Of a DNA stretch of 48,863 nucleotides, positions 27,148-35,260 are shown one piece after another; the first letter of the stretch is position 1; each line of letters opens with the position of its first letter. The stretch is from a virus. The stretch spans positions 1 through 48,863 of the IMG/VR virus record IMGVR_UViG_3300005541_000004; one strand, written 5' to 3'. Position numbers and translations under genes: made by a program. The notes under the pieces are model-generated. The model saw nothing but the letters and a program-made list of their open reading frames with translations, did no database searches and was not told the DNA's origin.

Positions 27148-27364
27148 CTTTCCCCCTTTCTACTGCGAGCTTATAAATCTTCTCGAATACATCTGGAGCC
27201 GAATTCTCACCTGCTGTTCCTACTACCAATACATGAAAATTCTTCTTAAACATTAGTTCTGTCATTGTATTGGGATAGAACCAACAAGTCTTATCCCAAT
27301 TTTGGGACTTGGCGAATCTATAGGCTTCGAGTTCATTTCCTGCTAGAATGCAAATTTTGGTCAC
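27134..27364 (-). CDS. Small Rossmann-like hypothetical protein
   Basis: This 76-aa protein starts at GTG (GTGA overlap with the HNH gene). The pattern MTKICILAGNELEAYRFAKS, then FHVLVVGTAGENSAPDVFE is that of a small alpha/beta fold with two parallel strands. Similar short proteins occur in other phage replication operons, with no known role. Confidence 0.6.
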   Translation of the reverse strand: MTKICILAGNELEAYRFAKSQNWDKTCWFYPNTMTELMFKKNFHVLVVGTAGENSAPDVFEKIYKLAVERGKVGRF

Positions 27365-27822
27365 CCCTTATTTTTCCTCCTTCTCTCTTTCTGTTGTTCA
27401 TTATGACAAGAGGAACAATAACGTTGCCATATAATTTTACCATCTCTTTTTCTTCTCCTAAGTCTATATGGCCCTTTACATTTAGGGCAGCACTCTTTTC
27501 TAGCATTATTATGAACTCCATCTCTAACTTGATCTTTTACATTGTCTGATATAGTTCCTGGACGTAGATGGTCAATAAAGAAGCATCTTTTATCACATCC
27601 TGTACTATGCCTAGCATCCCAAGACTGATCGTGATAATCTAGATTATAATGAATGGCTACTACTAATCGATGTAATTGATAAACTATCCCCTGTATCATT
27701 ATAGGAGTGTATCTATTCTCAGTCGGCCTATTAATGGGAAGATGACAACCATTCTCGTTTATTATTTTTGGTATCATTCTTACCCAATCTCTATTAGCAT
27801 CTGATAACTTCATATGTTTCAT
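27361..27822 (-). CDS. HNH homing-type endonuclease (copy 1)
   Basis: This is a 153-aa protein. The HNH core reads ARHSTGCDKRC, IDHLRPGTISDNVKDQ, with paired Cys and a His-x-x-x-x-Gly-x-x-x-x-Asp-Asn pattern, as in free-standing HNH homing nucleases. A C-terminal zinc ribbon (CPKCKG, then CSSC) and a basic tail follow. It is inserted directly after the polymerase gene (ATGA overlap) and is paralogous to the protein at 32300. HNH genes of this type spread by cutting near their own insertion site in related phages. Confidence 0.8.
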   Translation of the reverse strand: MKHMKLSDANRDWVRMIPKIINENGCHLPINRPTENRYTPIMIQGIVYQLHRLVVAIHYNLDYHDQSWDARHSTGCDKRCFFIDHLRPGTISDNVKDQVRDGVHNNARKECCPKCKGPYRLRRRKRDGKIIWQRYCSSCHNEQQKERRRKNKG

Positions 27823-30281
27823 ATCTTCACTTTGTGAAAGTCTCCGTAATGAGTGTCACTCACCTCGATGTCTGCTGGGATTTTCAATCTATAATCTCTC
27901 TTTAGAGAGCATTGATTGAAGTCTATTTCCTTCTGCATATTCTCCCTTAATAGCCTTGCGAATGGTTCCCAGTTATTCTTAGGAGCTTCAATAACTAAAG
28001 CATCATGAGCTTCGACTAAAAATGTAGCTTCTCCATTAAATTCTCTATCTGAGTTGACTGCGGCATTTTGAACTAAATGAGCCACAGTTCGTTGCGGAAT
28101 GTTTGCATATGCTTCCTTATAAATTTCATCATCCATTCTGGCATTAAAAATTCTGATACCAAAAAAAGGATCAATAAGCATACGAGTGGAATCAATTGCA
28201 TCCTTAATGTCTTGATGAAACTTGTTTTTGATTTTAGGGCTAGCTGCATGAAAGAGTTCAAGTAGTTTCCCTGCTTTCCACTCGCTTATTTCCATAGGAA
28301 TATCATATTTCTGTGCATTTATATTAAACTCATTCATAAGTCTATGCTTGCCCATATTGTAATTTCCTGCATGTCTAATCATCTTGCCGGTGAACCTCTC
28401 TGGTCCATCCTTCGGAAGATTATCTACTATCTCATCTTTAAAATCTACTGATAACTCTAGCTTACTTGTATATCCGAACATGAGAGCCGCAGTGCGCCTA
28501 TGAATGTCTACTCTATCGAATGCTTCTAATAGTTTCCAATCTTCTGCTAATACTGCCACGACACGAGCCTCTGCTTGACTTGCATCAACTTGGACGAATA
28601 TCATTCCTTCTCGTGGAATAAACATCGAACGAATATCTTTAGCCAACCGACCATGTTTGGATATTGTATGGAAAGCTAATCCGATCTTCTTGGGCCTTAG
28701 CGGCTTCTTTAATATTCCTGTTGATGACCTGCAAGTTTCAGTAGCTATAATGTTGTATGCTGATTTACAAGTTAAGTCGTAGTCTGGACTAAAGTTAATC
28801 TGTCTACTTTTCTGGTCGCGGATTCTCCTCTCTTCTAAGACATCTTTTAGAATCTCTTTCTGTTCTTTTTTCTTACAAGAACTTAATAATGCAATAATTG
28901 AATCTTCTGATGTTGGGTCTCGTTTTCTAATCTTAAATTTGAGGATTCTATATAACAAATTGAAGACTTGCGGGTATGACTTCACATTTATATCATCTCC
29001 TATAGCAGTAGTCAATCTCTCATGAACAATATTCTGCATCTCAGTATATTTCTTCTTGAGTTCCTTCTGCTTCTCTAAGTCTATCCTAAAGCCCATATTT
29101 TGCATCTTTAGATAGAACTTATGCCGAGGCATGATAAAATTGTAATAATAGTCTCTTAGCGGCACACTGTATTTTTCAGACAGCTCATCTAAATCATTTT
29201 CTTGTTCTTCATCTACTTCGAATTCGACTGCGCAATCTCTAGCATTGTATGTAAGAAGTTTATCAAATTTGACTTTTCCGAGTTTAAATTCTTTACCATC
29301 ATCTTTGTAATAGGGTTCTCTAGTCCATAAACTGCTAACCACGCACAATCGCTTGTCTGGAAGTTCTGGAAAGATAACTCTAGTTTTAATGAGTGTGTCG
29401 CTGTAGACTCGTGGGCATTTGAAACCGATAAGACTAAGTTTATATTCGTCGTACATGAAGTTATGACCAATGATTCTGACTCTTCTGAGCTGCTCATCAA
29501 TCATCCTCCAGCATTCATCCAATTCATTATCGCCCATATCAGTTAGTTTGGTCTGTCCAATTTGCCTTAGAAGTGGAATAGATATCGCATGAGAGCGATT
29601 AAATGAGAAGCCTACGCACACCGGGACACAATTAATAGACTCAATGTCCACTGCGGCTTTATCCAGCTTCTCATATTCTCTAAAGAATCGATGCAATTCA
29701 AGACTATTGTGAATCACTTGGAGGTGTCTTTCTGGCAAAACTATTTCAGAACTTAATGACTCCTCAGCGGCTCTAATAATATCTGCCTGTATTAATTTAG
29801 TATAAACCCAACTCAATCCTCCACTCGTATCGCCTTCGACTCCATGAGAGAAGAGAGCTGCTGGATGAATAGTTGGAACACATTTTGTTATTCCATCTTT
29901 TGCAAGCAATATAGAGCCGCGATAGTTGAGAATACCAGTGACGGCACAAACAGCCTGTAAGGCAACATCACCAACGGCAAGAATACAATTAGGATGAAGG
30001 ACGTTAATTTCATTTGTCCAAAGCTCTTCGATACTCTTTTCTAGGCTAACGTCGATAAGATGCAGTTTTTTGAGATCATTGTAAGGAGGTCTGTATTTGA
30101 TAACGTTAGTGATATAACAGTCAGAGCGACGTATTCCAGCTTTGAATAGAAAGTCATCAAGAAGCTGACCAGTAGGACCGACAAATGGAATACCTTGCTC
30201 ATCCTCATTCTTTCCGGGACTTTCTCCTATGATCATTAATTTTGGCTCTACGGAGCCTATTCCTCCAACATAATTAGGCAC
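27819..30281 (-). CDS. polA: UDG-like domain fused to family A DNA polymerase
   Basis: This 820-aa protein carries three modules. Residues about 10-175 form a family 4-like uracil-DNA glycosylase domain (IIGESPGKNEDEQGIPFVG at 17-35, TIHPAAL at 137-143); the N-terminal CxxC of iron-sulphur UDGs is absent. Residues about 205-360 form a 3'-5' exonuclease (Asp212/Glu214, Asn274/Asp278, Tyr345/Asp349). Residues about 380-820 form the polymerase, with motif A FVQVDASQAEAR (Asp566), motif B in KMIRHAGNYNMGKHRL (633-647), and motif C EAHDALVIE (His759-Asp760). All catalytic positions look intact. It starts at GTG (TAGTG junction). SPO1-type phage polymerases have a similar UDG-like N-terminus. Confidence 0.88.
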   Translation of the reverse strand: MPNYVGGIGSVEPKLMIIGESPGKNEDEQGIPFVGPTGQLLDDFLFKAGIRRSDCYITNVIKYRPPYNDLKKLHLIDVSLEKSIEELWTNEINVLHPNCILAVGDVALQAVCAVTGILNYRGSILLAKDGITKCVPTIHPAALFSHGVEGDTSGGLSWVYTKLIQADIIRAAEESLSSEIVLPERHLQVIHNSLELHRFFREYEKLDKAAVDIESINCVPVCVGFSFNRSHAISIPLLRQIGQTKLTDMGDNELDECWRMIDEQLRRVRIIGHNFMYDEYKLSLIGFKCPRVYSDTLIKTRVIFPELPDKRLCVVSSLWTREPYYKDDGKEFKLGKVKFDKLLTYNARDCAVEFEVDEEQENDLDELSEKYSVPLRDYYYNFIMPRHKFYLKMQNMGFRIDLEKQKELKKKYTEMQNIVHERLTTAIGDDINVKSYPQVFNLLYRILKFKIRKRDPTSEDSIIALLSSCKKKEQKEILKDVLEERRIRDQKSRQINFSPDYDLTCKSAYNIIATETCRSSTGILKKPLRPKKIGLAFHTISKHGRLAKDIRSMFIPREGMIFVQVDASQAEARVVAVLAEDWKLLEAFDRVDIHRRTAALMFGYTSKLELSVDFKDEIVDNLPKDGPERFTGKMIRHAGNYNMGKHRLMNEFNINAQKYDIPMEISEWKAGKLLELFHAASPKIKNKFHQDIKDAIDSTRMLIDPFFGIRIFNARMDDEIYKEAYANIPQRTVAHLVQNAAVNSDREFNGEATFLVEAHDALVIEAPKNNWEPFARLLRENMQKEIDFNQCSLKRDYRLKIPADIEVSDTHYGDFHKVKI

Positions 30282-30646
30282 TATATACCTACTAGTATAT
30301 TATTTGGAGTTGGTAGCTCTTGACTAGTTGGTCTCCAGAGATGTAGAACATAAGGATGGTTATTCACATATTCTGATTTTTTAGGATGATACTGGATTAC
30401 ACAATCCTCATCATCCCAAAAAGCGTCTTTAATAAAGCACATATCTTCCCATGATGGAGTGAAATATACATTTCTATTCTTAGTTCTACCTGTTACAGAT
30501 ACATGCTCCCATCCCATCCCATCTGACACTATACACTGAAAAACATCACTACCTCTAGGAAATAGAAATAATCCATTATTACCATCACCTTTATTAGTAG
30601 CAAAACTACCAGATTTAACTCTGTATTCTTCAGGAACGTGCATCAT
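30281..30646 (-). CDS. DUF7694-like conserved phage protein
   Basis: This 121-aa protein has the recognisable run CIVSDGMGWEHVSV (about 38-51), WEDMCFIKDAFWDDEDCVIQ (about 66-85) and KKSEYVNNHPYVLHLWRP (about 89-106), ending NILVGI. This is a conserved phage domain of unknown function. The many Asp/His/Trp residues could form an active site, but none is known. It precedes the polymerase gene with a TAGTG junction. Confidence 0.7.
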   Translation of the reverse strand: MMHVPEEYRVKSGSFATNKGDGNNGLFLFPRGSDVFQCIVSDGMGWEHVSVTGRTKNRNVYFTPSWEDMCFIKDAFWDDEDCVIQYHPKKSEYVNNHPYVLHLWRPTSQELPTPNNILVGI

Positions 30647-30891
30647 TCTCCTAACTCTCTTTCTTTCTTCTTCAACCTTATAAAATTAAGAGCTTCAAAA
30701 GCAAACTCAAATTGTTCCATATCGTATATCTTAGATTCTTTAGCAATTAACAGATCTTCACACACTGAACCATATGAACGTTTTAATGCTTTGGCTGTCA
30801 TAGTGACAGTCCATTTAGTTTTACTAGCTAGTTTCTGTGCGCGATGGAATTCAGCCGTGTGCAATGCTTGTGTTAGCCATTCAATTGCCAT
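30643..30891 (-). CDS. Small helix-turn-helix-like protein
   Basis: This 82-aa protein is mostly helical. WTVTMTAKALKRSYGSVCED (residues about 27-46) has helix-turn-helix spacing, resembling short phage DNA-binding proteins. It overlaps the next gene (ATGA) and is the first gene after a 120-bp gap with a long-armed inverted repeat. It might act on a nearby promoter or on replication. Confidence 0.55.
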   Translation of the reverse strand: MAIEWLTQALHTAEFHRAQKLASKTKWTVTMTAKALKRSYGSVCEDLLIAKESKIYDMEQFEFAFEALNFIRLKKKERELGE

Positions 30892-30913
30892 GTTTGGCTA
30901 TCCAAAATGAAAG

Positions 30914-31005
30914 AGTGGGATGCCAGCAGCGGTTAAAGCTAGTTGCGACCCTAACTAACTCTCTTATTTATCACGGAATTGTGACTTATTCGAGAGCATC
31001 CCACT
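30914..31005 (-). repeat. Long-spaced inverted repeat in intergenic gap
   Basis: AGTGGGATGC (30914-30923) pairs with GCATCCCACT (30996-31005), 10 of 10, with 72 bases between. It almost fills the 120-bp gap between two genes of the leftward block. As RNA it would form a branched or bulged hairpin. It could be a processing site, an internal attenuator, or an operator. No U-tract terminator is visible. Confidence 0.55.
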
Positions 31006-31011
31006 AACTGA

Positions 31012-31404
31012 CTATGCTGCTAGCGGCTTGTAATCTTCTACAGAATCATATCCAGTCTTCTTATCCTTAATGATATAAATCATCAACTTATGTCCAACTG
31101 TCTGTTGGAATAGCTCACTAGACACTTCATACCCACCATCTTTGGTCTTTGGAAATCCGAGAACAGCATATAGATGCTTACCAGCAGACATAAATTTCTC
31201 ATTGAAGTATCTGCGAATCTCTCTATCCTTATGAACTCCATCAAGAATCTTGAAGAAGAAGATGCTATTCATAGAACCATCTGATGGCTTATCGTCCCTA
31301 TCTTTGACGACTGCCTCATCATACTTCACGATTTCAGCAGGGTACCATCCTGGAAGGAAATTCGGTCTGTCTTTCAAATCTTCTGGTGTGAGAACTACTC
31401 TCAT
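31012..31404 (-). CDS. DUF669-like SSB-type protein
   Basis: This 130-aa protein is assigned the ATG at 31404, which has a TGAGG ribosome site; the frame extends to a TTG at 31425 inside the previous gene. It has a compact beta-rich pattern (FLPGWYPAEIVKYDE, NSIFFFKILDGVHKDREIRR, HKLMIYIIKDKKTG) like small phage proteins of the DUF669/SSB-like group that accompany Sak4 recombinases. It probably binds single-stranded DNA beside the Sak4-like ATPase encoded upstream. Confidence 0.5.
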   Translation of the reverse strand: MRVVLTPEDLKDRPNFLPGWYPAEIVKYDEAVVKDRDDKPSDGSMNSIFFFKILDGVHKDREIRRYFNEKFMSAGKHLYAVLGFPKTKDGGYEVSSELFQQTVGHKLMIYIIKDKKTGYDSVEDYKPLAA

Positions 31405-31412
31405 TGTTTGCC

Positions 31413-32303
31413 TCAAACTTTCCAATTGGTTGCTGGTGGTTGTCGATTAAAAGGATTAACTTTAGATGCTTGCGGCTCTTCTTGTTGTATTGGTTTGTTT
31501 TCAACTCCTCTCGATTTATCTATGAGTTCTTTCCACACTTGATAAAATAACTTCCCAGTAATATCAAACTCTTTTACAAAATCTCCTAACAGGGGGCTCT
31601 TGGCATATTCATCTCCTACTGCTTCTGTGTTTACGATGTATTTTTTACTTGCTCCTTTCTCCGAATAGTCACTTTGCTGTGAGAAATGATAAATTTCAGT
31701 GAAACTTCCTGGAATGATACTAGCAACTTTACTACCGTAGCTCACTATAGAATTTGAACGAGTAACTCTCATTGAATTGCCAGAGCCGGAAAGTGATACA
31801 GTTGCAAGCGGGTGAGCTGTCCATATCGTATGGCATGGCAGTTTCCGGCTTAAATCAATACACTGACTAACCATGCTGGTTTCTACCTTGTACTCATCCC
31901 AATCTGGTAATACATCTTTTATCTTCTTTGCCATCTTTCTATCTTTACCGAAATTCAATGACCAATTCACACATGCCGCAGTCATGAATGTAATTGAATC
32001 GTTGATAACTGCAAAATATCTGCAATCATCGCGCATGTCAATTAACTTGTTTAGATAAGCGTTAGCATTCTCTGAGCTGTAGACATCATATTCGATGTTA
32101 TCTAAAATCTTTTTTGCCAATGAGCCAAAGCGTTTTTCCGTGAAGAATGTAGTTAATTCGACTGGAGAAGACTTATCCCAATATGATAAGTATACAGGTC
32201 CTTCAACAGCGAATGATGCTGCGGCAATTGTCTTACCAAATCCTGGACTAGATTTGAATAGAAAGGATATGTTTCTACTTGGAGATATTGAGGATGCTTT
32301 CAA
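31413..32303 (-). CDS. Sak4-like RecA-fold ATPase (recombinase)
   Basis: This is a 296-aa protein. Walker A is SSPGFGKT (residues about 17-24) and the Walker B-like strand is YFAVINDSITF (about 97-107). Size, fold and the neighbouring SSB-like gene match Sak4 single-strand annealing proteins of phages. It would promote annealing or recombination during replication. It starts at TTG, overlapping the HNH stop (TTGA), with an AAGGAAAAAG ribosome site. The C-terminus ends with NPFNRQPPATNWKV, similar to a motif in the 239-aa protein at 39178. Confidence 0.7.
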   Translation of the reverse strand: MKASSISPSRNISFLFKSSPGFGKTIAAASFAVEGPVYLSYWDKSSPVELTTFFTEKRFGSLAKKILDNIEYDVYSSENANAYLNKLIDMRDDCRYFAVINDSITFMTAACVNWSLNFGKDRKMAKKIKDVLPDWDEYKVETSMVSQCIDLSRKLPCHTIWTAHPLATVSLSGSGNSMRVTRSNSIVSYGSKVASIIPGSFTEIYHFSQQSDYSEKGASKKYIVNTEAVGDEYAKSPLLGDFVKEFDITGKLFYQVWKELIDKSRGVENKPIQQEEPQASKVNPFNRQPPATNWKV

Positions 32304-32776
32304 TTTCTTTTTCCTTTTGCTCTTCTAGTTCTTCTTTGTTCTTCTGCGCAACTAAAACATCTTCTCTCAACACTCCTCTTTTTCATTCCATATCTATCTC
32401 TTTTTCTTATAACATTTCTAAATGGTCCTCCACATCTGGGACATACTTCTTTTCTAGCATTTACATCTGTACCATCTCTTATTCTATCCTTTGCATTATC
32501 CGAATCACTACCAGGTTCTATATGTTCTGGATTAAAACAAAACTCATTACTACATTTATGTCTAGCTACAATTTTATAGTTCATATAATCAATACTATTC
32601 CATAAGCACATGACTAACCTACTTAATACATATCTACAACCATTTATCATGACTTGGGTATGTCTATCATAGGCAGAGGCATATTTGTATTTCCAACACT
32701 CATTATCAACTATAAATTTATCTAGAGATAATATATAATCTTTATCTATCTTACCTTTATATATCTTCCTCGCCAT
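32300..32776 (-). CDS. HNH homing-type endonuclease (copy 2)
   Basis: This 158-aa protein has ARHKCSNEFCFNPEHIEPGS followed by DNAKDRIRDG, a full HNH core. The C-terminal zinc ribbon (CPRCGG, then CFSC) and an Arg/Lys tail align with copy 1 at 27361. The start lies 20 bases inside the preceding gene and its stop overlaps the TTG start of the Sak4-like gene. The two copies flank recombination and polymerase genes, as homing nucleases often do. Confidence 0.8.
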   Translation of the reverse strand: MARKIYKGKIDKDYILSLDKFIVDNECWKYKYASAYDRHTQVMINGCRYVLSRLVMCLWNSIDYMNYKIVARHKCSNEFCFNPEHIEPGSDSDNAKDRIRDGTDVNARKEVCPRCGGPFRNVIRKRDRYGMKKRSVERRCFSCAEEQRRTRRAKGKRN

Positions 32777-33119
32777 TTTGACTCATTGAATTATCGTGTA
32801 TACTTCTTCGTATTCTCTCTGCTAAAGAGAGTGTTTTTACTTCTGGAAGAATAGTAGGCTCTAATACTACACTAGAATTACTAGTTTCAATAATAGATTC
32901 TTTTGGACGATGACAATTCTCGCAATGAGGCTTCGCCAATCTTAGAGAATATTCTGACATGATGAATGGTTCACCACATCTCCAACAAATTGTCCGCTTG
33001 CCAAGAGCTAGGGCTATATTAGTCTTGAATGTACAATCAGGAAGAGAACAAAAGAAAATAGTATTTCCAGACTTGTATTTCAAACGCTTCAATTTATGGA
33101 CGTGAGTTGACTTTGCCAT
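32757..33119 (-). CDS. Multi-CxxC zinc-binding protein
   Basis: This 120-aa protein carries CSLPDC (about 24-29), CWRCGEPF (about 45-52) and CENCHRPK (about 66-73), consistent with two zinc sites. The N-terminus is basic (HKLKRLKYKSG) and the C-terminal 45 residues are Ser/Glu-rich. It is probably a nucleic-acid or protein-binding factor of the replication operon. Its start lies 26 bases inside the upstream gene. Confidence 0.65.
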   Translation of the reverse strand: MAKSTHVHKLKRLKYKSGNTIFFCSLPDCTFKTNIALALGKRTICWRCGEPFIMSEYSLRLAKPHCENCHRPKESIIETSNSSVVLEPTILPEVKTLSLAERIRRSIHDNSMSQNGEEDI

Positions 33120-33282
33120 CTTTTTCTATCATTTCAAATCGTGAATGAAGCCACGAAGCTATATTGATATACTTCCACCATCCTATTGGCGCATTATCAT
33201 TATCTACTTCAGATATACGCCAAGCTAAATACCATGTTGGCTTGCTTTTTATAAGTTCCATATCATATGTTGGGTCATTCAT
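33094..33282 (-). CDS. Small conserved phage protein (NDNAPIGW type)
   Basis: This 62-aa protein contains WYLAWRISEVDNDNAPIGWW, a signature seen in short phage proteins of many hosts whose function is unknown. It is the first gene after a 160-bp structured gap. A TCTCC-complement site (GGAGATAAAAG) lies before the ATG. It overlaps the zinc protein gene. Confidence 0.7.
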   Translation of the reverse strand: MNDPTYDMELIKSKPTWYLAWRISEVDNDNAPIGWWKYINIASWLHSRFEMIEKDGKVNSRP

Positions 33283-33303
33283 CTTTTATCTCCTAAAGAC
33301 GGC

Positions 33304-33437
33304 GACTCAAGCCGGAAGCATATGAGTCTTATTTAAGCTCAGTATGACTAATCCGGCTTGAGTCTATCCTCTGCTGCACGGCTCTTGATGTTCACTCTAT
33401 CCACTTTCGATAGCACAGAACGGCTGGCTAGCAGAGG
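33304..33437 (-). repeat. Two consecutive long-loop inverted repeats in intergenic gap
   Basis: GACTCAAGCCGGA (33304-33316) pairs with TCCGGCTTGAGTC (33352-33364), 13 of 13, loop 35. CCTCTGCT (33368-33375) pairs with AGCAGAGG (33430-33437), 8 of 8, enclosing CTATC/GATAG. They fill the 162-bp gap between two leftward genes. They may act as transcription attenuators or mRNA-end structures within the long operon. Confidence 0.6.
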
Positions 33438-33444
33438 AATCTTG

Positions 33445-33663
33445 TTAGTCAATTGACACTTCATAGAAATATCCACGATTTAATACTTCTTCTGGCGGAC
33501 AATATTTAGAGTTTTTAGTATCTCTATCATCTGAGTATTCTTGCTTTGTAGCCTTTCTTAATACGATAGCTGGCACACTACCATCTAAAAGCCTACCACG
33601 AGGACCACTAACTTCTATCTTACTTCCAATTTTCAAGTCTAAATTGAAACTACCAATAATCAT
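33445..33663 (-). CDS. Hypothetical protein (72 aa)
   Basis: This small protein overlaps the nuclease gene by four bases (ATGA). Strand-like segments (LKIGSKIEVSGPRG, VPAIVLRKAT) and a C-terminal GYFYEVSID suggest a small beta fold. No family is recognised. It is the last gene before the structured gap. Confidence 0.55.
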   Translation of the reverse strand: MIIGSFNLDLKIGSKIEVSGPRGRLLDGSVPAIVLRKATKQEYSDDRDTKNSKYCPPEEVLNRGYFYEVSID

Positions 33664-34592
33664 TGTTCACTCATTAATATTTTTGTGACATCCCACTCAT
33701 CTTGTTCGACGTAGTTATTTTCCAATTTAAAATCTTTAGCATCCTGCCCACTACTATCACAGATAGGATAATATTCACAGGTTCTATTGAACTTATTGCA
33801 CGAAGTGGGCTTTTCTGGCCACTTGTTTTCTGCTATGCAAGTCAAGTATTCCTGCAATAGCATCGTAGTGAGATTGTCTTTCCAATCTTGGATGTATTGA
33901 GGGTCATATGATAGTGGTAGTCGCTTAAACTTCTCACTCGCAGAGAGAGGTTTCTTAACGTCTGGGTCTTGTAATCCTATCCTATTGACAATAAGATAAT
34001 TACTAGAAACAGAGCTACAATAATTAATAAACTGATTAGACTTACGTAAGACCATGCCGTCTCGCGAAGCGGTTTTATGGTCATATGGGATTTTATCATA
34101 AGATGATTGTCCTCCTATTCCATGTTGATTAACTAATAGGTCTATCTTACCTGAGATGACTATCCGAATCGAATCATCCTCGAATAGAACATAAGCAAAA
34201 GGCTGTTCTACTGCTAGAACTTCTAATGTATTTTCGTCTTCGCTACGCCAATAATCGAGATTCTCTTCTACTGCTCTTAAGAGTTTAGAGACCTCTTCAG
34301 GTTCAGAATTTGATTGCTGAGGGTCACAAGAAACTTCTCGAATCTTCATTAGAGTTGATGACATTCTATCATCGTAATGAGAGCCTTCTCCAAGCATTCG
34401 ATAATAGACTGCTAAGCCTTCATGTGCAAGACCACCCAAGTCGAGAGACTTGTTTTTATAGATTACTGGCAGTCCTTTATTGTGATTGTGTCTAAAGTTA
34501 TATCTAGCCGGACAAGTCTCGAATAGGTCAATTTTAGATGCGTCGAGGATTATGTTCGCCTTCGGCGTTTTAATAATATCAGTCATCATCAT
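33660..34592 (-). CDS. Cas4/RecB-like PD-(D/E)XK nuclease with iron-sulphur cysteines
   Basis: This is a 310-aa protein. Motif order is LGGLAHEGLA (His57), SGKIDLLV (Asp151), PYDHKTAS (Asp171-x-Lys173) and QFINY (Gln187), the RecB-family nuclease set. Cys27 plus Cys265, Cys272 and Cys278 would bind a 4Fe-4S cluster, as in Cas4 and AddB. It is probably a 5'-3' exonuclease that prepares ends for the Sak4/SSB pair. There is no CRISPR array in the window, so a CRISPR role is not indicated. Confidence 0.78.
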   Translation of the reverse strand: MMMTDIIKTPKANIILDASKIDLFETCPARYNFRHNHNKGLPVIYKNKSLDLGGLAHEGLAVYYRMLGEGSHYDDRMSSTLMKIREVSCDPQQSNSEPEEVSKLLRAVEENLDYWRSEDENTLEVLAVEQPFAYVLFEDDSIRIVISGKIDLLVNQHGIGGQSSYDKIPYDHKTASRDGMVLRKSNQFINYCSSVSSNYLIVNRIGLQDPDVKKPLSASEKFKRLPLSYDPQYIQDWKDNLTTMLLQEYLTCIAENKWPEKPTSCNKFNRTCEYYPICDSSGQDAKDFKLENNYVEQDEWDVTKILMSEQ

Positions 34593-34833
34593 CTTTCTTT
34601 ATTAAATCGTTTGCTACCAATACATCTACAACTAACTCTCGTATCAAGTCTACTTGTTGTTGTGTGAAGATAATTCCAGTTCCAAATTTAGGTTCGACTG
34701 CTGTATAGTATGTATCTTTACTGGGATGGAGAATCCAATGGCAAACTGGACATTCTAATGAGTCTTGTCCAGAATCCCTCAGATTTTTACGTAGCATATC
34801 ATGATTTAATACACAAGATGGTTCTTTATCCAT
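34579..34833 (-). CDS. Hypothetical protein with CxxC
   Basis: This 84-aa protein has LECPVCHWILHPSKDTY near the centre, then a helical C-terminus ending LIKKDDDD. A single CPVC plus His (and an N-terminal Cys and His) could bind zinc. It overlaps the nuclease gene by 14 bases. The function is unknown. Confidence 0.55.
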   Translation of the reverse strand: MDKEPSCVLNHDMLRKNLRDSGQDSLECPVCHWILHPSKDTYYTAVEPKFGTGIIFTQQQVDLIRELVVDVLVANDLIKKDDDD

Positions 34834-35111
34834 TATCGTTTCTCAATCTGCTTCATGTTATTGAAAACGACGAAGCTCCTTGCGGCTATCATTCCCACCC
34901 CTAGCAGCTTCGCTGCAACGGGGTGAGTCTTGTTCAGTTTAATCAATCCTTTAGTTGTTAGCAATCCCTCGCCGGCAACAACTGAATCAATCACATACAC
35001 ATTTTGAGTCGGAATGAGAGCCTCACGAACTAATCCCTTATTGATTCCGATGTGTGTGCTTGCGGCATCTGCTCCGTAAGTTAGCCAAATTCCAAATAAG
35101 ATAATTTTCAC
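34833..35111 (-). CDS. Small membrane protein
   Basis: This 92-aa protein starts at GTG (GTGA overlap with the zinc-finger gene). Its N-terminus is hydrophobic (IILFGIWLTYGADAAST). Two further hydrophobic stretches (about 37-52 and 68-85) suggest three short membrane helices. An Asp in the first helix followed by Ser-Thr-His is reminiscent of DUF5658-type proteins but not proof. The role in the replication operon is unknown. Confidence 0.5.
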   Translation of the reverse strand: MKIILFGIWLTYGADAASTHIGINKGLVREALIPTQNVYVIDSVVAGEGLLTTKGLIKLNKTHPVAAKLLGVGMIAARSFVVFNNMKQIEKR

Positions 35112-35260
35112 TTTTTCCTCAAATCTAATCTATCAAATAACTCTTTAGTTGCAATCACTATGCACTCGTTACAGATACCAACCTTATGAGTTGATACTAT
35201 TGCTTTTCTTTTCTTAGCTTTAGCTCCACAAAAAGAGCACCTACCTACTAACTTTTTCAT
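35108..35260 (-). CDS. Stand-alone ClpX-type C4 zinc-finger protein
   Basis: This 50-aa protein has CSFCGAKAKKRKAIV and later GICNECIVIATKELFDRL. Spacing and flanking residues match the N-terminal zinc-binding domain of the ClpX unfoldase, which dimerises and binds adaptor proteins. Nothing else of ClpX is present. It starts in a TAATG junction and ends in a GTGA junction. It may compete for host Clp adaptors, but this is an inference. Confidence 0.65.
   Translation of the reverse strand: MKKLVGRCSFCGAKAKKRKAIVSTHKVGICNECIVIATKELFDRLDLRKK

Noticed and set aside
31405-31425. TTG start of the SSB-like protein
   Set aside because: It lies inside the end of the Sak4-like gene; the ATG at 31404 has a TGAGG site at proper distance.
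33660-34592. Cas4 as part of a CRISPR system
   Set aside because: No array or other cas gene is present; the nuclease sits in a recombination operon with Sak4- and SSB-like genes.
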